A DNA stretch of 64,000 nt from contig NZ_CP123384.1 in assembly GCF_040409955.1 (NCBI RefSeq), positions 1,274,501 through 1,338,500 on the forward strand, in the 5' to 3' direction. The stretch comes from Salipiger sp. H15 (GTDB taxonomy: Bacteria; Pseudomonadota; Alphaproteobacteria; Rhodobacterales; Rhodobacteraceae). Below, piece after piece: positions 55,719 to 64,000 of this stretch; position 1 is the stretch's first letter; every line of letters starts with the position of its first letter. A program made the translations under genes and the position numbers. The notes beneath the pieces are model-generated. The model ran no database searches and was not told the DNA's origin. It saw only the letters and a program-made list of their open reading frames with translations.

Positions 55719-55777
55719 CATAGGCGGCCGGACACATCATGTTTTCCAATCAGGCCGCCGCATCGGGCGGCCTTTTT
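55708..55777 (+). promoter_or_regulatory. Tryptophan transcription attenuator upstream of trpS
   Basis: Strand 1 GGCCCGCC (55708-55715) can pair with strand 2 GGCGGCC (55723-55729, one bulge). Strand 2 is perfectly complementary to strand 3 GGCCGCC (55753-55759). Strand 3 (with A55752) pairs with strand 4 GGCGGCCT (55766-55773) followed by T-run to 55777: an intrinsic terminator. Ribosome stalling on the Trp codons would cover strand 1, allow 2:3, and prevent termination. Confidence 0.82.
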
Positions 55778-55840
55778 GATGAACGAGATCCCATCAAGTC
55801 CCCCATGCGGCGACCTCCCTGTCCAGACACGGAGACCCCC

Positions 55841-56887
55841 ATGGACCAGACCACCCTGACCCGACCCGAGACCGCCGACGCCTCCACGGCGCGGCCGGTC
55901 ATCCTCACCGGCGACCGCACCACCGGCCCGCTGCACATCGGCCATTACGCCGGCTCGCTGAAGAACCGGCTGGCGCTGCAGGACACGCACCAGCAGTTCC
56001 TGCTGCTCGCCGACACGCAGGCGCTGACCGACAATGCCCATGACATCGGCAAGGTGCGGCGCAACGTGCTCGAGGTGGCCTGCGACTATCTCGCTGTGGG
56101 CATCGACCCCGGCAAGACCACGATCTGCCTGCAGTCGCACCTGCCGGCGCTGGCCGAGCTGTCGATGCTCTACCTCAACTTCGTCACCGTCGCCCGGCTC
56201 GAGCGCAACCCGACGATCAAGGACGAGATCCGCGCGCGCGGCTTCGGGCGCGACATCCCCGCCGGGTTCCTCTGCTATCCCGCCGCGCAGGCCGCCGACA
56301 TCACCGCCTTCAAGGCCACGGTCGTGCCGGTGGGCGAGGACCAGGCGCCGCTCATCGAGCAGTGCAACGAGATCGTCCGGCGGGTGAACGCCGCGGCGGG
56401 GCGCGAGGTGCTGCCCGAGGCGCAGGCGCTGATCCCCGAGGCGGGCCGCCTGCCGGGCATCGACGGGCGCGCCAAGATGAGCAAGTCGGGCGGCAACGCG
56501 ATCACGCTTTCCGCCTCGGAGGACGAGATCAGTCGCGCGGTGCGGGCGATGTTCACCGACCCGGATCACCTGCGGGTCGAGGATCCGGGCAGGGTCGAGG
56601 GCAACGTCGTCTTCACCTACCTCGACGCCTTCGACGCGGAGAGGGCCGAGGTCGCCGAGCTGAAGGAGCACTATCGGCGCGGCGGGCTTGGCGACGCGGT
56701 GCTGAAGCGGCGGCTCGAGGACATCCTGCAGGCGCTGCTCGCGCCGATCCGTGCGCGGCGGGCCGAGGTTGCCTCGGATCCCGCGCATCTGCACCGGATC
56801 ATCCTCGAGGGCACGCAGGCGGCGCGCGAGGTCACCGAGGCGACCAAGCGCGAGGTGATGGACGCGCTGGGGCTGTTCCGGCTCTGA
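55841..56887 (+). CDS. trpS: Tryptophanyl-tRNA synthetase
   Basis: 348-aa class I synthetase. HIGH at 32-35 ([12 protein letters not shown]) and KMSKS at 212-216 ([12 protein letters not shown]); GDRTTGPLH at the start is typical of the TrpRS subgroup that exists as a second or alternative enzyme in several bacteria. Length is normal. ATG 55841 follows CGGAG. Preceded by a Trp leader-peptide attenuator, so expression should rise when charged tRNA-Trp falls. Confidence 0.93.
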   Translation: MDQTTLTRPETADASTARPVILTGDRTTGPLHIGHYAGSLKNRLALQDTHQQFLLLADTQALTDNAHDIGKVRRNVLEVACDYLAVGIDPGKTTICLQSHLPALAELSMLYLNFVTVARLERNPTIKDEIRARGFGRDIPAGFLCYPAAQAADITAFKATVVPVGEDQAPLIEQCNEIVRRVNAAAGREVLPEAQALIPEAGRLPGIDGRAKMSKSGGNAITLSASEDEISRAVRAMFTDPDHLRVEDPGRVEGNVVFTYLDAFDAERAEVAELKEHYRRGGLGDAVLKRRLEDILQALLAPIRARRAEVASDPAHLHRIILEGTQAAREVTEATKREVMDALGLFRL

Positions 56888-56921
56888 ACGGGCGGGGCGG
56901 GGGGAGCGGCGCGGCTCCCCC

Positions 56922-57188
56922 TCAGTCCTCGTTGATGTCCCGGTGCCAGATCTTCGTCTGGCCCTCGCGCACGCCCATGAAGCGGCGCAGCAGTGCCCAG
57001 GCGAGCACCGCCAGCACCGCGCAGATCAGCAGCAGCATCGGCCAGCCGGTCGTGAGCCCCAGCAGCAGCAGCAGGCCCACCACCGCCGCGCCGATGGCGA
57101 AACCGAGGAAGACGAAGGCCGGGCTCAGCACCTCGAGCACGAGGAGCACCACCGCCGCCGCCATCCACACCCACCAGTGCTGGATCAT
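56922..57188 (-). CDS. Short NfeD-like membrane protein
   Basis: 88-aa protein with two or three hydrophobic helices (WVWMAAAVVLLVLEVLSPAFVFLGFAIGAAVVGLLLLL; PMLLLICAVLAVLAWALL) and a short soluble tail. This is the membrane part of NfeD proteins; the usual C-terminal OB-fold is largely missing. It overlaps the SPFH gene stop (ATGA), and SPFH/NfeD pairs form membrane-microdomain assemblies. Confidence 0.82.
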   Translation of the reverse strand: MIQHWWVWMAAAVVLLVLEVLSPAFVFLGFAIGAAVVGLLLLLGLTTGWPMLLLICAVLAVLAWALLRRFMGVREGQTKIWHRDINED

Positions 57189-58081
57189 GGCTTGCGTCCC
57201 TTCAGCAGGGTGAAGGCGTCGGCGAAGGCGTCGAGCGCGTTCGACGGCAGCACGATGGTCTGCTTGCCGTCGCCCTTGCCGAGCGCCACCAGCGCCTCGA
57301 CCTGTTTCAGCGCCACCTGGTACTGCGCCGCCTCGAGCCCGTTCTTGGCGATCGCCTCGGCGACGACCTGCGTGGCATAGGCCTCGGCCTCGGCCGAGAT
57401 GCGGCGGGCCTTGGCGGTCTGCTCGGCGGCGTAGAGATCGGCGTCGGCGGCCAACTCGACGGCGCGCTTGCGGCCCTCGGCCTCGGTCACCTGGGCGCGG
57501 CGGGCGCGCTCGGCGTTGAGCTGCTGCAGCATCGCCTCGCGGGTCTGCTGGTCAAGGTTCACGTCGAGGATCTCGGCCCGCGTCACCTCGATCCCCCAGT
57601 CATCCACCGCGTCCTCGACGTTGCCCTTGATCGTGGCGATCAGCGCGGCGCGGTTCGACTGCACCTCGTCGAGCTCCATCTTGCCGATCTCGGCGCGCAC
57701 GATGCCCGCGACGGTGGTGGCGATGGCGGCATCCACGTCGCGGATGCGGTAGACGGTCTTTTCCGGCTCGAGGATGCGGTAGAAGACCGAGGTTTCGACC
57801 TGCACCAGCACGTTGTCGGCGGTGATCGCGTCCTGGCTGGCGGTGGGCAGCTGGCGCTCGAGGATCGAGACCTTGTGCGCGACGCGGTCGAGGAACGGCA
57901 CGATGAAGTTGATCCCCGGCCCGAGCACGGCGCGGAGCCGGCCGAAACGCTCGACCACGTGCTTCTCGGCCTGCGGCACGATCCGCACCCCGAGGATCAC
58001 GCAGAGGATCACGAAGGCGGCGAGCAGCAGAACCACGAGGTTCCCGCCCACCAGATCCAGTATCAGCTCGTCCGCACCCAT
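57185..58081 (-). CDS. qmcA: SPFH/Band-7 domain protein, QmcA/stomatin-like
   Basis: 298-aa membrane-anchored scaffold. An N-terminal helix (LVVLLLAAFVILCVILGV) is followed by the SPFH core (VPQAEKHVVERFGRLRAVLGPGINFIVPFLDRV; VETSVFYRILEPEKTVYRI; AEIGKMELDEVQSNRAALI) and a long coiled coil (AMLQQLNAERARRAQVTEAEGRKRAVELAADADLYAAEQTAKARRISAEAEAYATQ). It is the paradigm partner of NfeD. ATG 58081 or GTG 58084, both behind GGGGAG. Confidence 0.9.
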   Translation of the reverse strand: MGADELILDLVGGNLVVLLLAAFVILCVILGVRIVPQAEKHVVERFGRLRAVLGPGINFIVPFLDRVAHKVSILERQLPTASQDAITADNVLVQVETSVFYRILEPEKTVYRIRDVDAAIATTVAGIVRAEIGKMELDEVQSNRAALIATIKGNVEDAVDDWGIEVTRAEILDVNLDQQTREAMLQQLNAERARRAQVTEAEGRKRAVELAADADLYAAEQTAKARRISAEAEAYATQVVAEAIAKNGLEAAQYQVALKQVEALVALGKGDGKQTIVLPSNALDAFADAFTLLKGRKP

Positions 58082-58140
58082 CACCCGTCACTCCCCGGCA
58101 CGGCGCGGCCCCGGCGTGGCACGCGCGATCAACAGTTGCT

Positions 58141-58204
58141 GAGGGGGCGCTGCCCCCTCGGCGCTGGCGCGCCTCACCCCCGGCGTATTTTGCAAGAGAA
58201 GAAG
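58141..58204 (+). repeat. Intergenic composite repeat, copy g (two hairpins + variant 22-bp unit)
   Basis: Hairpin 1 GAGGGGGC-GCT-GCCCCCTC (58141-58159), hairpin 2 GGCGC-TGGC-GCGCC (58160-58173), TCACCCCCGG, then GCGTATTTTGC and AAGAGAAGAAG (20 of 22 matching the exact unit). It lies in the divergent gap upstream of the SPFH gene. Confidence 0.7.
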
Positions 58205-58350
58205 CGGCTTGCGCCGACTATGCCCTGCCGGATGCCGCATGGGAAAGGGGTTTTGCAAGGGCGGTGCGGGCAGGGGCGGACGGACCCGCGGGGCGCGGAT
58301 GGGAACTGGCCGCGCGATCCTCGCGTTGTCCCCGCAACAGGAGAAACGCC

Positions 58351-58659
58351 ATGACCGAGATGCGCACACAGATCGGCGATATGCGCTACAACGCCGCCGA
58401 GCAACAGTTCGAGGCCCTCGTGACCTTCCATTCCGATGCCGGGAGGGTCCGGGTTGCCAGCAGTTTCAGGGCCCCGGTGACCACCCAGCCCGACGCCGCG
58501 GAGCGGATCCTGGTCTCGCGCGCGCTGGCGCTGCTCGACCGCGAGGGCACGCTGCAGGCACGTACGCCGCCGCTGCCCTCGGAGCGGCAGCGCCGCCCGC
58601 GCGAGGCAGAGCCCCGGCGGATGCGTCTCGCCTGGCTGGCGCTGTTCCGCGCCGCCTGA
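58351..58659 (+). CDS. Unidentified small protein
   Basis: 102-aa soluble protein (MTEMRTQIGDMRYNAAEQQFEALVTFHSDAGRVRVASSFRAP...), beta-rich first half, then a helical stretch and a basic Arg-rich tail. I do not recognise a family. ACAGGAGAAA precedes the ATG, and codon usage matches its neighbours, so it is likely real. It converges with the nudix gene nine bases away. Confidence 0.6.
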   Translation: MTEMRTQIGDMRYNAAEQQFEALVTFHSDAGRVRVASSFRAPVTTQPDAAERILVSRALALLDREGTLQARTPPLPSERQRRPREAEPRRMRLAWLALFRAA

Positions 58660-58668
58660 GGCGGGACC

Positions 58669-59073
58669 TCAGCCGACCGTCGCGCGCTCGTCCATGTAGC
58701 CGCGCAGCACGATGCGGAAATGCGGGATCGCGTCCTCGCGCGCGATGAACTCGTCCGGACTCATCATCAGCCAGCCCTCGCCCTCGCCGCCCCAGACGAT
58801 GTCGCCGCGGCGCTCGGCGGGCAGGTGCGCGGCGTAGTACCAGAGCCCGTCGCGCAGGTGTTCCCAGACCAGCGCCTCGGGCGGAAGCGACAGTCCGACC
58901 TCCTCGAGGGTTTCGCGCAGGGCGCAGTCGATGCCGCTCTCGCCGGGCTCGCGCGCACCGCCGGGAAAGTCGAGGTAGCCGGGCCAAGGGATACCCTCGG
59001 TGTGGTCGCGGCGCAGGATCAGCAGATCGTCACCGAGAAACAGGATCAGTTTGGCGCCTCTGAACTCCATCAT
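58669..59073 (-). CDS. NUDIX hydrolase
   Basis: 134-aa pyrophosphohydrolase. The Nudix box GGAREPGESGIDCALRETLEEVG lies at about residues 37-60, with all the consensus Gly/Glu/Arg residues intact. The substrate (NDP-X, oxidised nucleotides or others) is not predictable. Two ATGs in a row (59073, 59070) serve as start. Divergent from dinB, so it may belong to DNA or nucleotide-pool maintenance by context only. Confidence 0.85.
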   Translation of the reverse strand: MMEFRGAKLILFLGDDLLILRRDHTEGIPWPGYLDFPGGAREPGESGIDCALRETLEEVGLSLPPEALVWEHLRDGLWYYAAHLPAERRGDIVWGGEGEGWLMMSPDEFIAREDAIPHFRIVLRGYMDERATVG

Positions 59074-59149
59074 GCCTCCTGGCAATGGCACTGGGGGCCG
59101 GGAATGGCCTATACTGCCGAGGTAACACCTGTTGCCGGAATTGCCACCC

Positions 59150-60403
<1,254 letters not shown>

Positions 60404-60409
60404 CGGGAC

Positions 60410-60739
60410 CTAGCTGCCGCGGGTGAGCAGCTCGTCCTCCTCGTCCTCGGGATCGTAGCCGAGCGCCTCGAGCCCGGCCTCGAGGTTGTCGGCAAGGTGC
60501 GGCGTGCCGATCAGGTAGTCGGCAGTCGGGGTCGAGGCCTCGGAGAGGGCGGTGCCGTAGGCCTCCTCCCATTCGTCGGCGTCGAAGGCCTCGCGGCCGA
60601 TCCACATCACCGCGACGAGCGCGGCCTGTTCCTCTTCGCTCATGCGGTCGATGAAGCCGCGCAGCTCGCCCTCGGCCCGGTCGATCTCGCGGGCCATCAG
60701 GATCACGGCGGCAACCGTGCGGACGCTGATCTCTTCCAT
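60410..60739 (-). CDS. DUF3775 protein
   Basis: 109-aa acidic protein: ISVRTVAAVILMAREID, LRGFIDRMSEEEQAALVAVMWIGREAFDADEWEEAYGTA, TADYLIGTPHLADNLEAGLEALGY. This is the DUF3775 pattern, function unknown. AAGGAGA sits correctly before ATG 60739. It converges with dinB, six bases apart. Confidence 0.82.
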   Translation of the reverse strand: MEEISVRTVAAVILMAREIDRAEGELRGFIDRMSEEEQAALVAVMWIGREAFDADEWEEAYGTALSEASTPTADYLIGTPHLADNLEAGLEALGYDPEDEEDELLTRGS

Positions 60740-60842
60740 GGCGCGTCTCCTTTCTCGCCCACAGCCTGCCGCAAAGCGTACACCCCGACCTTGATCTGCG
60801 ACAAGCGGGGCGTGGAGGGCAGGGGGTGCGGAGCGGAGCGCG

Positions 60843-61859
60843 TCAGTTCGGGAGCGCGAGCGCCCGGCCGAGGAAGTCGAGCGCGCCGTCGGCCAGCTGG
60901 TCATGCACCGCCCGGCGCTCGTCGGCGCTGCTGGCGCAGAGCTCGGGATCGCCGCCTTCCTCTTCCAGCAGCTTGGCGCCGTTGGGGGTGCAGCGGGCGA
61001 AGAAGTCGTAGGGATCGGCGCCTTCGAGCGGGACCACCTCGATGCCGGTCTGCGCGGCGACGCGCGCCTCGCCCGGCAGCGGCTGGTCGAGGCCGAAGAT
61101 CCGCACGCTGGCCGCCTGCGGGGCAAGGCTGTCGGTGCGGAACTCGGCAAGGTACTCGGGGGCCACGGCCATCACCGCGCGCACGCGCGGGTCGCGGCGC
61201 GGCAGGGTCAGCGCCTGCGGATCGACGCTGGCCGGGTCGATGCCGCCGCTCGCGAACCAGTCGCAGTCGGTCGAGGGATGCGCGGTGAAGCAGTTCCGGA
61301 CATAGGCGGCCTCGTCGATCATCCCGCCGGCGAGCATCATCGCCGCGGTGCCGCCAAGCGCCACCCCGGCGACCGCGACGCGGCTCTCGTCGATGCGCAT
61401 CTGCCAGTCGGGATCGCTCAGCAGCAGGTCGAGCGCCTGACCCAGCTCGGCCGGGCGGCGCCAGATCTCGCCAAGCGCCGTGGCCGGGTCGCGCGGGCGC
61501 TGGCCGCTCACCTCGGCGACGATGTAGCCGCCCTCGGCAAGCCGCGCCGCCAGCCACGCGCCGCTGTCCTCGGACGAGCGCCGCCCGCCATGCGAGAGCA
61601 GCACGAGCGGCAGCTTGCCGGGCATCGGCGAGGCCTCGCGCTGCGCGGGGGTGCCCTCGAAGACGGCGTTGCGGCCGACCAGCTCGGAGGCGCCGCCGCC
61701 GGTCTGCGCCGGGTACCAGATGGTCATCGAAACGCCGCGGCCGAAATTCGCGTCGGGACGGATCATGTCGCTGACGCCGACACCGGTCTTGTCGCCCTCG
61801 GCGAAGCCGGGAGTCGCGAGCAGAGCCGCAAGAGCGAGGCCTGTCAGGCGGGCAAACAT
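60843..61859 (-). CDS. Exported alpha/beta-hydrolase-fold protein lacking the nucleophile serine
   Basis: 338-aa protein with Sec signal (FARLTGLALAALLATPGFA). Resembles the dienelactone-hydrolase/PAF-acetylhydrolase branch (VSMTIWYPAQ; PLVLLSHGGRRSSED). At the nucleophile elbow, normally G-x-S-x-G, it reads AGVALGG: Ala167 replaces Ser. Hence a non-catalytic or binding role, unless another residue serves. The late His region (DERRAVHDQLADGAL) persists. Monocistronic. Confidence 0.72.
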   Translation of the reverse strand: MFARLTGLALAALLATPGFAEGDKTGVGVSDMIRPDANFGRGVSMTIWYPAQTGGGASELVGRNAVFEGTPAQREASPMPGKLPLVLLSHGGRRSSEDSGAWLAARLAEGGYIVAEVSGQRPRDPATALGEIWRRPAELGQALDLLLSDPDWQMRIDESRVAVAGVALGGTAAMMLAGGMIDEAAYVRNCFTAHPSTDCDWFASGGIDPASVDPQALTLPRRDPRVRAVMAVAPEYLAEFRTDSLAPQAASVRIFGLDQPLPGEARVAAQTGIEVVPLEGADPYDFFARCTPNGAKLLEEEGGDPELCASSADERRAVHDQLADGALDFLGRALALPN

Positions 61860-61889
61860 CCGATTTTCCTTGTCGAGTCGAACGAAAAG

Positions 61890-63029
61890 TCAGGTCTGCC
61901 TTGGCAATGGCACGATACGACCCTCGGGCGCCAGATCCTCGAAATCAAAATTGTCGAGTTTTTGGGCACGCCGGCCGGCTTTCTCGGCACTGATGCGGAT
62001 CTCCGAGAGGTCGCGCGCGGCCATGCCGAAATGGCGGTCGAGGTTCTCGACCCGGTCTTCCAGCCGCTCGATGTCCTGGTGCAGAAGCCCCAGCTCGCGC
62101 CGGATCGCCCCGGCCTGCTCGCGCATCCGGGCATCCTTGAGCACCGCGCGCAGCGTGTTGAGCGTGGCCATGCAGGTGGTCGGCGAGACGATCCAGACCC
62201 GCAGCGAGAAGCCTTCGCGCACCACCTCGGGGAAGCTGGCGTGCAGCTCGGCATAGACCGCCTCGGAGGGCAGGAACATCAGCGCGGACTCGGCGGTCTC
62301 GCCATCGAGGATGTAGCGGTCCGAGATGTCGCGCAGGTGCTTGCGCACCGACATGCGAAAAGCCTGACCGGCGCGCTGCTTCGCTTCGGGCGTGTCGGCG
62401 CGGCGCAGCATCTCGTAGGCCTCGAGCGGGAACTTGGCGTCGATGACGATGTGCCCCGGCGGCTCGGGCAACTTGATCAGGCAGTCGGCGCGGCGGCCGT
62501 TCGACAGCGTCGCCTGCATCACGTAGCTGTCTGGCGGCAGCGCCTTCGAGACGATGTCGTTGAGCTGGATCTCGCCAAAGGCGCCGCGGGTCTGCTTGTT
62601 CGACAGGATGTCCTGCAGCGACAGCACGTCGCCGGAAAGCCGGGTGATGTTCTCCTGCGCCGCGTCGATCGTCTTCAGCCGCTCCTGCAGCTGGCCCAGC
62701 GAATGCGCGGTGCGGCGGGCGGTGCCATGCAGGTTCTCGGCCATGTTCTGCTGCACCTGCGCGAGGCGCTTTTCCATCAGTTGCAGCATGGCATTCTGGC
62801 TTTTCACCTGCGCCTCGGAGACATGGTGCAGCCCGCCGGCGAGCCGCTCCTGCCCTTCCGACAGCGCCTGCACCCGCTGCGACAGCTGGCTGAGCGGGTA
62901 GCCGAGCCGGGCGGCGCGGTTCGAGGCGCGGATCGACATGATGAGCAGCAGCGCAAGCAGGGCGACGCCCGCGGCGGCCCAGAGGCGCGGGTCATCGACG
63001 GCGATGCTCTGCCCGGCGATCTCGATCAT
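61890..63029 (-). CDS. rmuC: RmuC-family DNA recombination protein
   Basis: 379-aa protein. One N-terminal membrane helix ([18 protein letters not shown]), then a long coiled coil (about 50-150), then the RmuC endonuclease-like domain ([56 protein letters not shown]). RmuC limits inversion at short inverted repeats. Its ATG overlaps the mutL stop (ATGA), linking two genome-stability genes. Confidence 0.92.
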   Translation of the reverse strand: MIEIAGQSIAVDDPRLWAAAGVALLALLLIMSIRASNRAARLGYPLSQLSQRVQALSEGQERLAGGLHHVSEAQVKSQNAMLQLMEKRLAQVQQNMAENLHGTARRTAHSLGQLQERLKTIDAAQENITRLSGDVLSLQDILSNKQTRGAFGEIQLNDIVSKALPPDSYVMQATLSNGRRADCLIKLPEPPGHIVIDAKFPLEAYEMLRRADTPEAKQRAGQAFRMSVRKHLRDISDRYILDGETAESALMFLPSEAVYAELHASFPEVVREGFSLRVWIVSPTTCMATLNTLRAVLKDARMREQAGAIRRELGLLHQDIERLEDRVENLDRHFGMAARDLSEIRISAEKAGRRAQKLDNFDFEDLAPEGRIVPLPRQT

Positions 63030-64000
63030 GTGCGGCCGAACAGCCTCTCGATGTCCGACAGCTTCAGCTCGACATAGGTGGGGCGGCCGTGGTTGCACTG
63101 GCCGGAATGCGGCGTCGCCTCCATCTCGCGCAGGAGGGCGTTCATCTCCTCGGCGCGCATCCGGCGACCCGAGCGGATCGAGCCGTGGCAGGCGACGCGG
63201 CTGAGGATCGCCTCGAGCTTTTCCTGCACCAGCTGCGAGCTGCCGTAATCCGCCAGCTCGTCGAGGATGTCGCGGATCAGCGCCTCGGCATTCACCTCGC
63301 CAAGGATCGCGGGAGTCTCGCGCACCGCCAGCGCGCCGCCGCCGAAGGGCTCGATCGAGAGACCCATGTGCGCCAAATCCTCGGCGATGTCGAGCAGGCG
63401 CGACTGGTCGTCCTGCGACAGCTCGACGATCTCGGGGATCAGCAGCGCCTGCGCCGCGACGCCGCGCTCGGCCATCTGGCGCTTGAGCTTTTCATAGACC
63501 AGCCGCTCGTGCGCGGCGTGCTGGTCGACGATGACGATGCCGGTCTCGGTCTGGGCGATGATGTAGTTCTCGTGCACCTGACCCCGCGCCGCGCCGAGCG
63601 GCAGGTGCGCGGCCTCGGGCGCCTCGGGCATGTCCTCGACCACGCGGCCGGACCAGCTGCCGCCCATCTCGGCGAAGCCCTGCGCCTGCGGGATGCGCGG
63701 CGGGGCGGGGACGAAATTGGGGTCGGGCGCCTGCGCAGCATAGGCTGCGCTGCGCGCCCCGGCCGAGGGGCGGTCCATCTGGTAGACGCGCGGGCTGGCG
63801 ACCCCCTCGGGGCGCGCGCCAAGCGGCGCGCCGCCGCCATAGGCGCCGAAGCTGCTCTCGCGCGGCAGCTCGGAGGGGACCTGCGCCGACTCGATGGGGC
63901 GGAAGTCGTGCCGCACCTCGGGGCGCAGCGCGGCCAGCGTGTCGGCCGCCACGGTGCTCGAGGCGCGGTGCCCGGCCCCGGCCAGCGCGTGGCGCAGCGC
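63026..64000 (-). CDS. mutL: DNA mismatch repair protein MutL, C-terminal part (5' end outside window)
   Basis: The frame is open to the window edge and gives the last 324 residues. A Pro/Ala-rich linker follows [17 protein letters not shown]. The C-terminal dimerisation/endonuclease domain has DQHA-x2-E-x4-E ([12 protein letters not shown]), [12 protein letters not shown] and CNHGRP, the metal-binding set of nicking MutL proteins in bacteria without MutH. The N-terminal ATPase lies beyond the window. Confidence 0.94.
   Translation of the reverse strand, partial: ALRHALAGAGHRASSTVAADTLAALRPEVRHDFRPIESAQVPSELPRESSFGAYGGGAPLGARPEGVASPRVYQMDRPSAGARSAAYAAQAPDPNFVPAPPRIPQAQGFAEMGGSWSGRVVEDMPEAPEAAHLPLGAARGQVHENYIIAQTETGIVIVDQHAAHERLVYEKLKRQMAERGVAAQALLIPEIVELSQDDQSRLLDIAEDLAHMGLSIEPFGGGALAVRETPAILGEVNAEALIRDILDELADYGSSQLVQEKLEAILSRVACHGSIRSGRRMRAEEMNALLREMEATPHSGQCNHGRPTYVELKLSDIERLFGRT

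Overview
The window comes from a high-GC alphaproteobacterium, almost certainly a Rhodobacteraceae (Roseobacter-group) chromosome. The evidence is dense GC-rich coding, a nasT-nasS-nrtA-nrtB-nrtCD-nirB-nirD-nasA-cobA nitrate cluster of the Paracoccus/Rhodobacter type, a tandem glycine riboswitch ahead of gcvTHP, MutL with an endonuclease motif, an FNR-type box, and several intergenic repeats. It looks like ordinary chromosomal backbone with accessory transport operons. I found no phage, insertion sequence, CRISPR array, tRNA or rRNA. No gene-free stretch exceeds about 300 bases; the longest gaps (roughly 265-275 bases at 17888-18156, 24916-25186, 40486-40759, 52305-52579 and 58085-58350) hold promoters, leaders or repeats.

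Layout. 1-5062: end of an unknown gene, then a tesA-like esterase divergent from an ABC ATPase/permease pair (ybbA/ybbP type) and an inositol-phosphatase-family enzyme. 5238-10555: glycine-cleavage operon gcvT-gcvH-gcvP behind a tandem glycine riboswitch, preceded by an NsrR/RirA-like Rrf2 regulator with a predicted FNR-dependent promoter. 10569-24205: mixed metabolism (gamma-glutamylcyclotransferase-like, DUF2254, gltX, a PfkB kinase, a Tat-exported metallo-hydrolase, a PKHD dioxygenase, a zincin, a glycosyltransferase with nadE, an 18-repeat MORN protein, a GNAT enzyme). 24202-29983: a GntR regulator and a polyamine-like ABC importer with an Asp/Glu/hydantoin racemase. 30012-42519: nitrate uptake and assimilation under NasT/NasS control. 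42707-50385: a putrescine-like uptake and catabolism cluster around a second GntR regulator with three matching operator candidates. 50594-52304: glnK-amtB ammonium sensing and uptake. 52580-64000: a class A penicillin-binding protein, pyrF, a tryptophanyl-tRNA synthetase behind a tryptophan attenuator, nfeD/SPFH, a nudix hydrolase, dinB, an alpha/beta-hydrolase-fold protein without its serine, rmuC and the 3' part of mutL.

Themes. Much of the window concerns nitrogen: nitrate, ammonium, glycine, polyamines and possibly hydantoin-like compounds, each with its own switch (NasT leader, GlnK, riboswitch, two GntR proteins). RNA-level control is prominent: a riboswitch, a nitrate-leader terminator, a leader-peptide attenuator, and a strong GC hairpin after each of the three solute-binding-protein genes. 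The best candidates for under-described biology are the trpS attenuator, the hairpin plus ATTTG intergenic repeat family, and the asymmetric ATP sites of the fused NrtCD ATPase.
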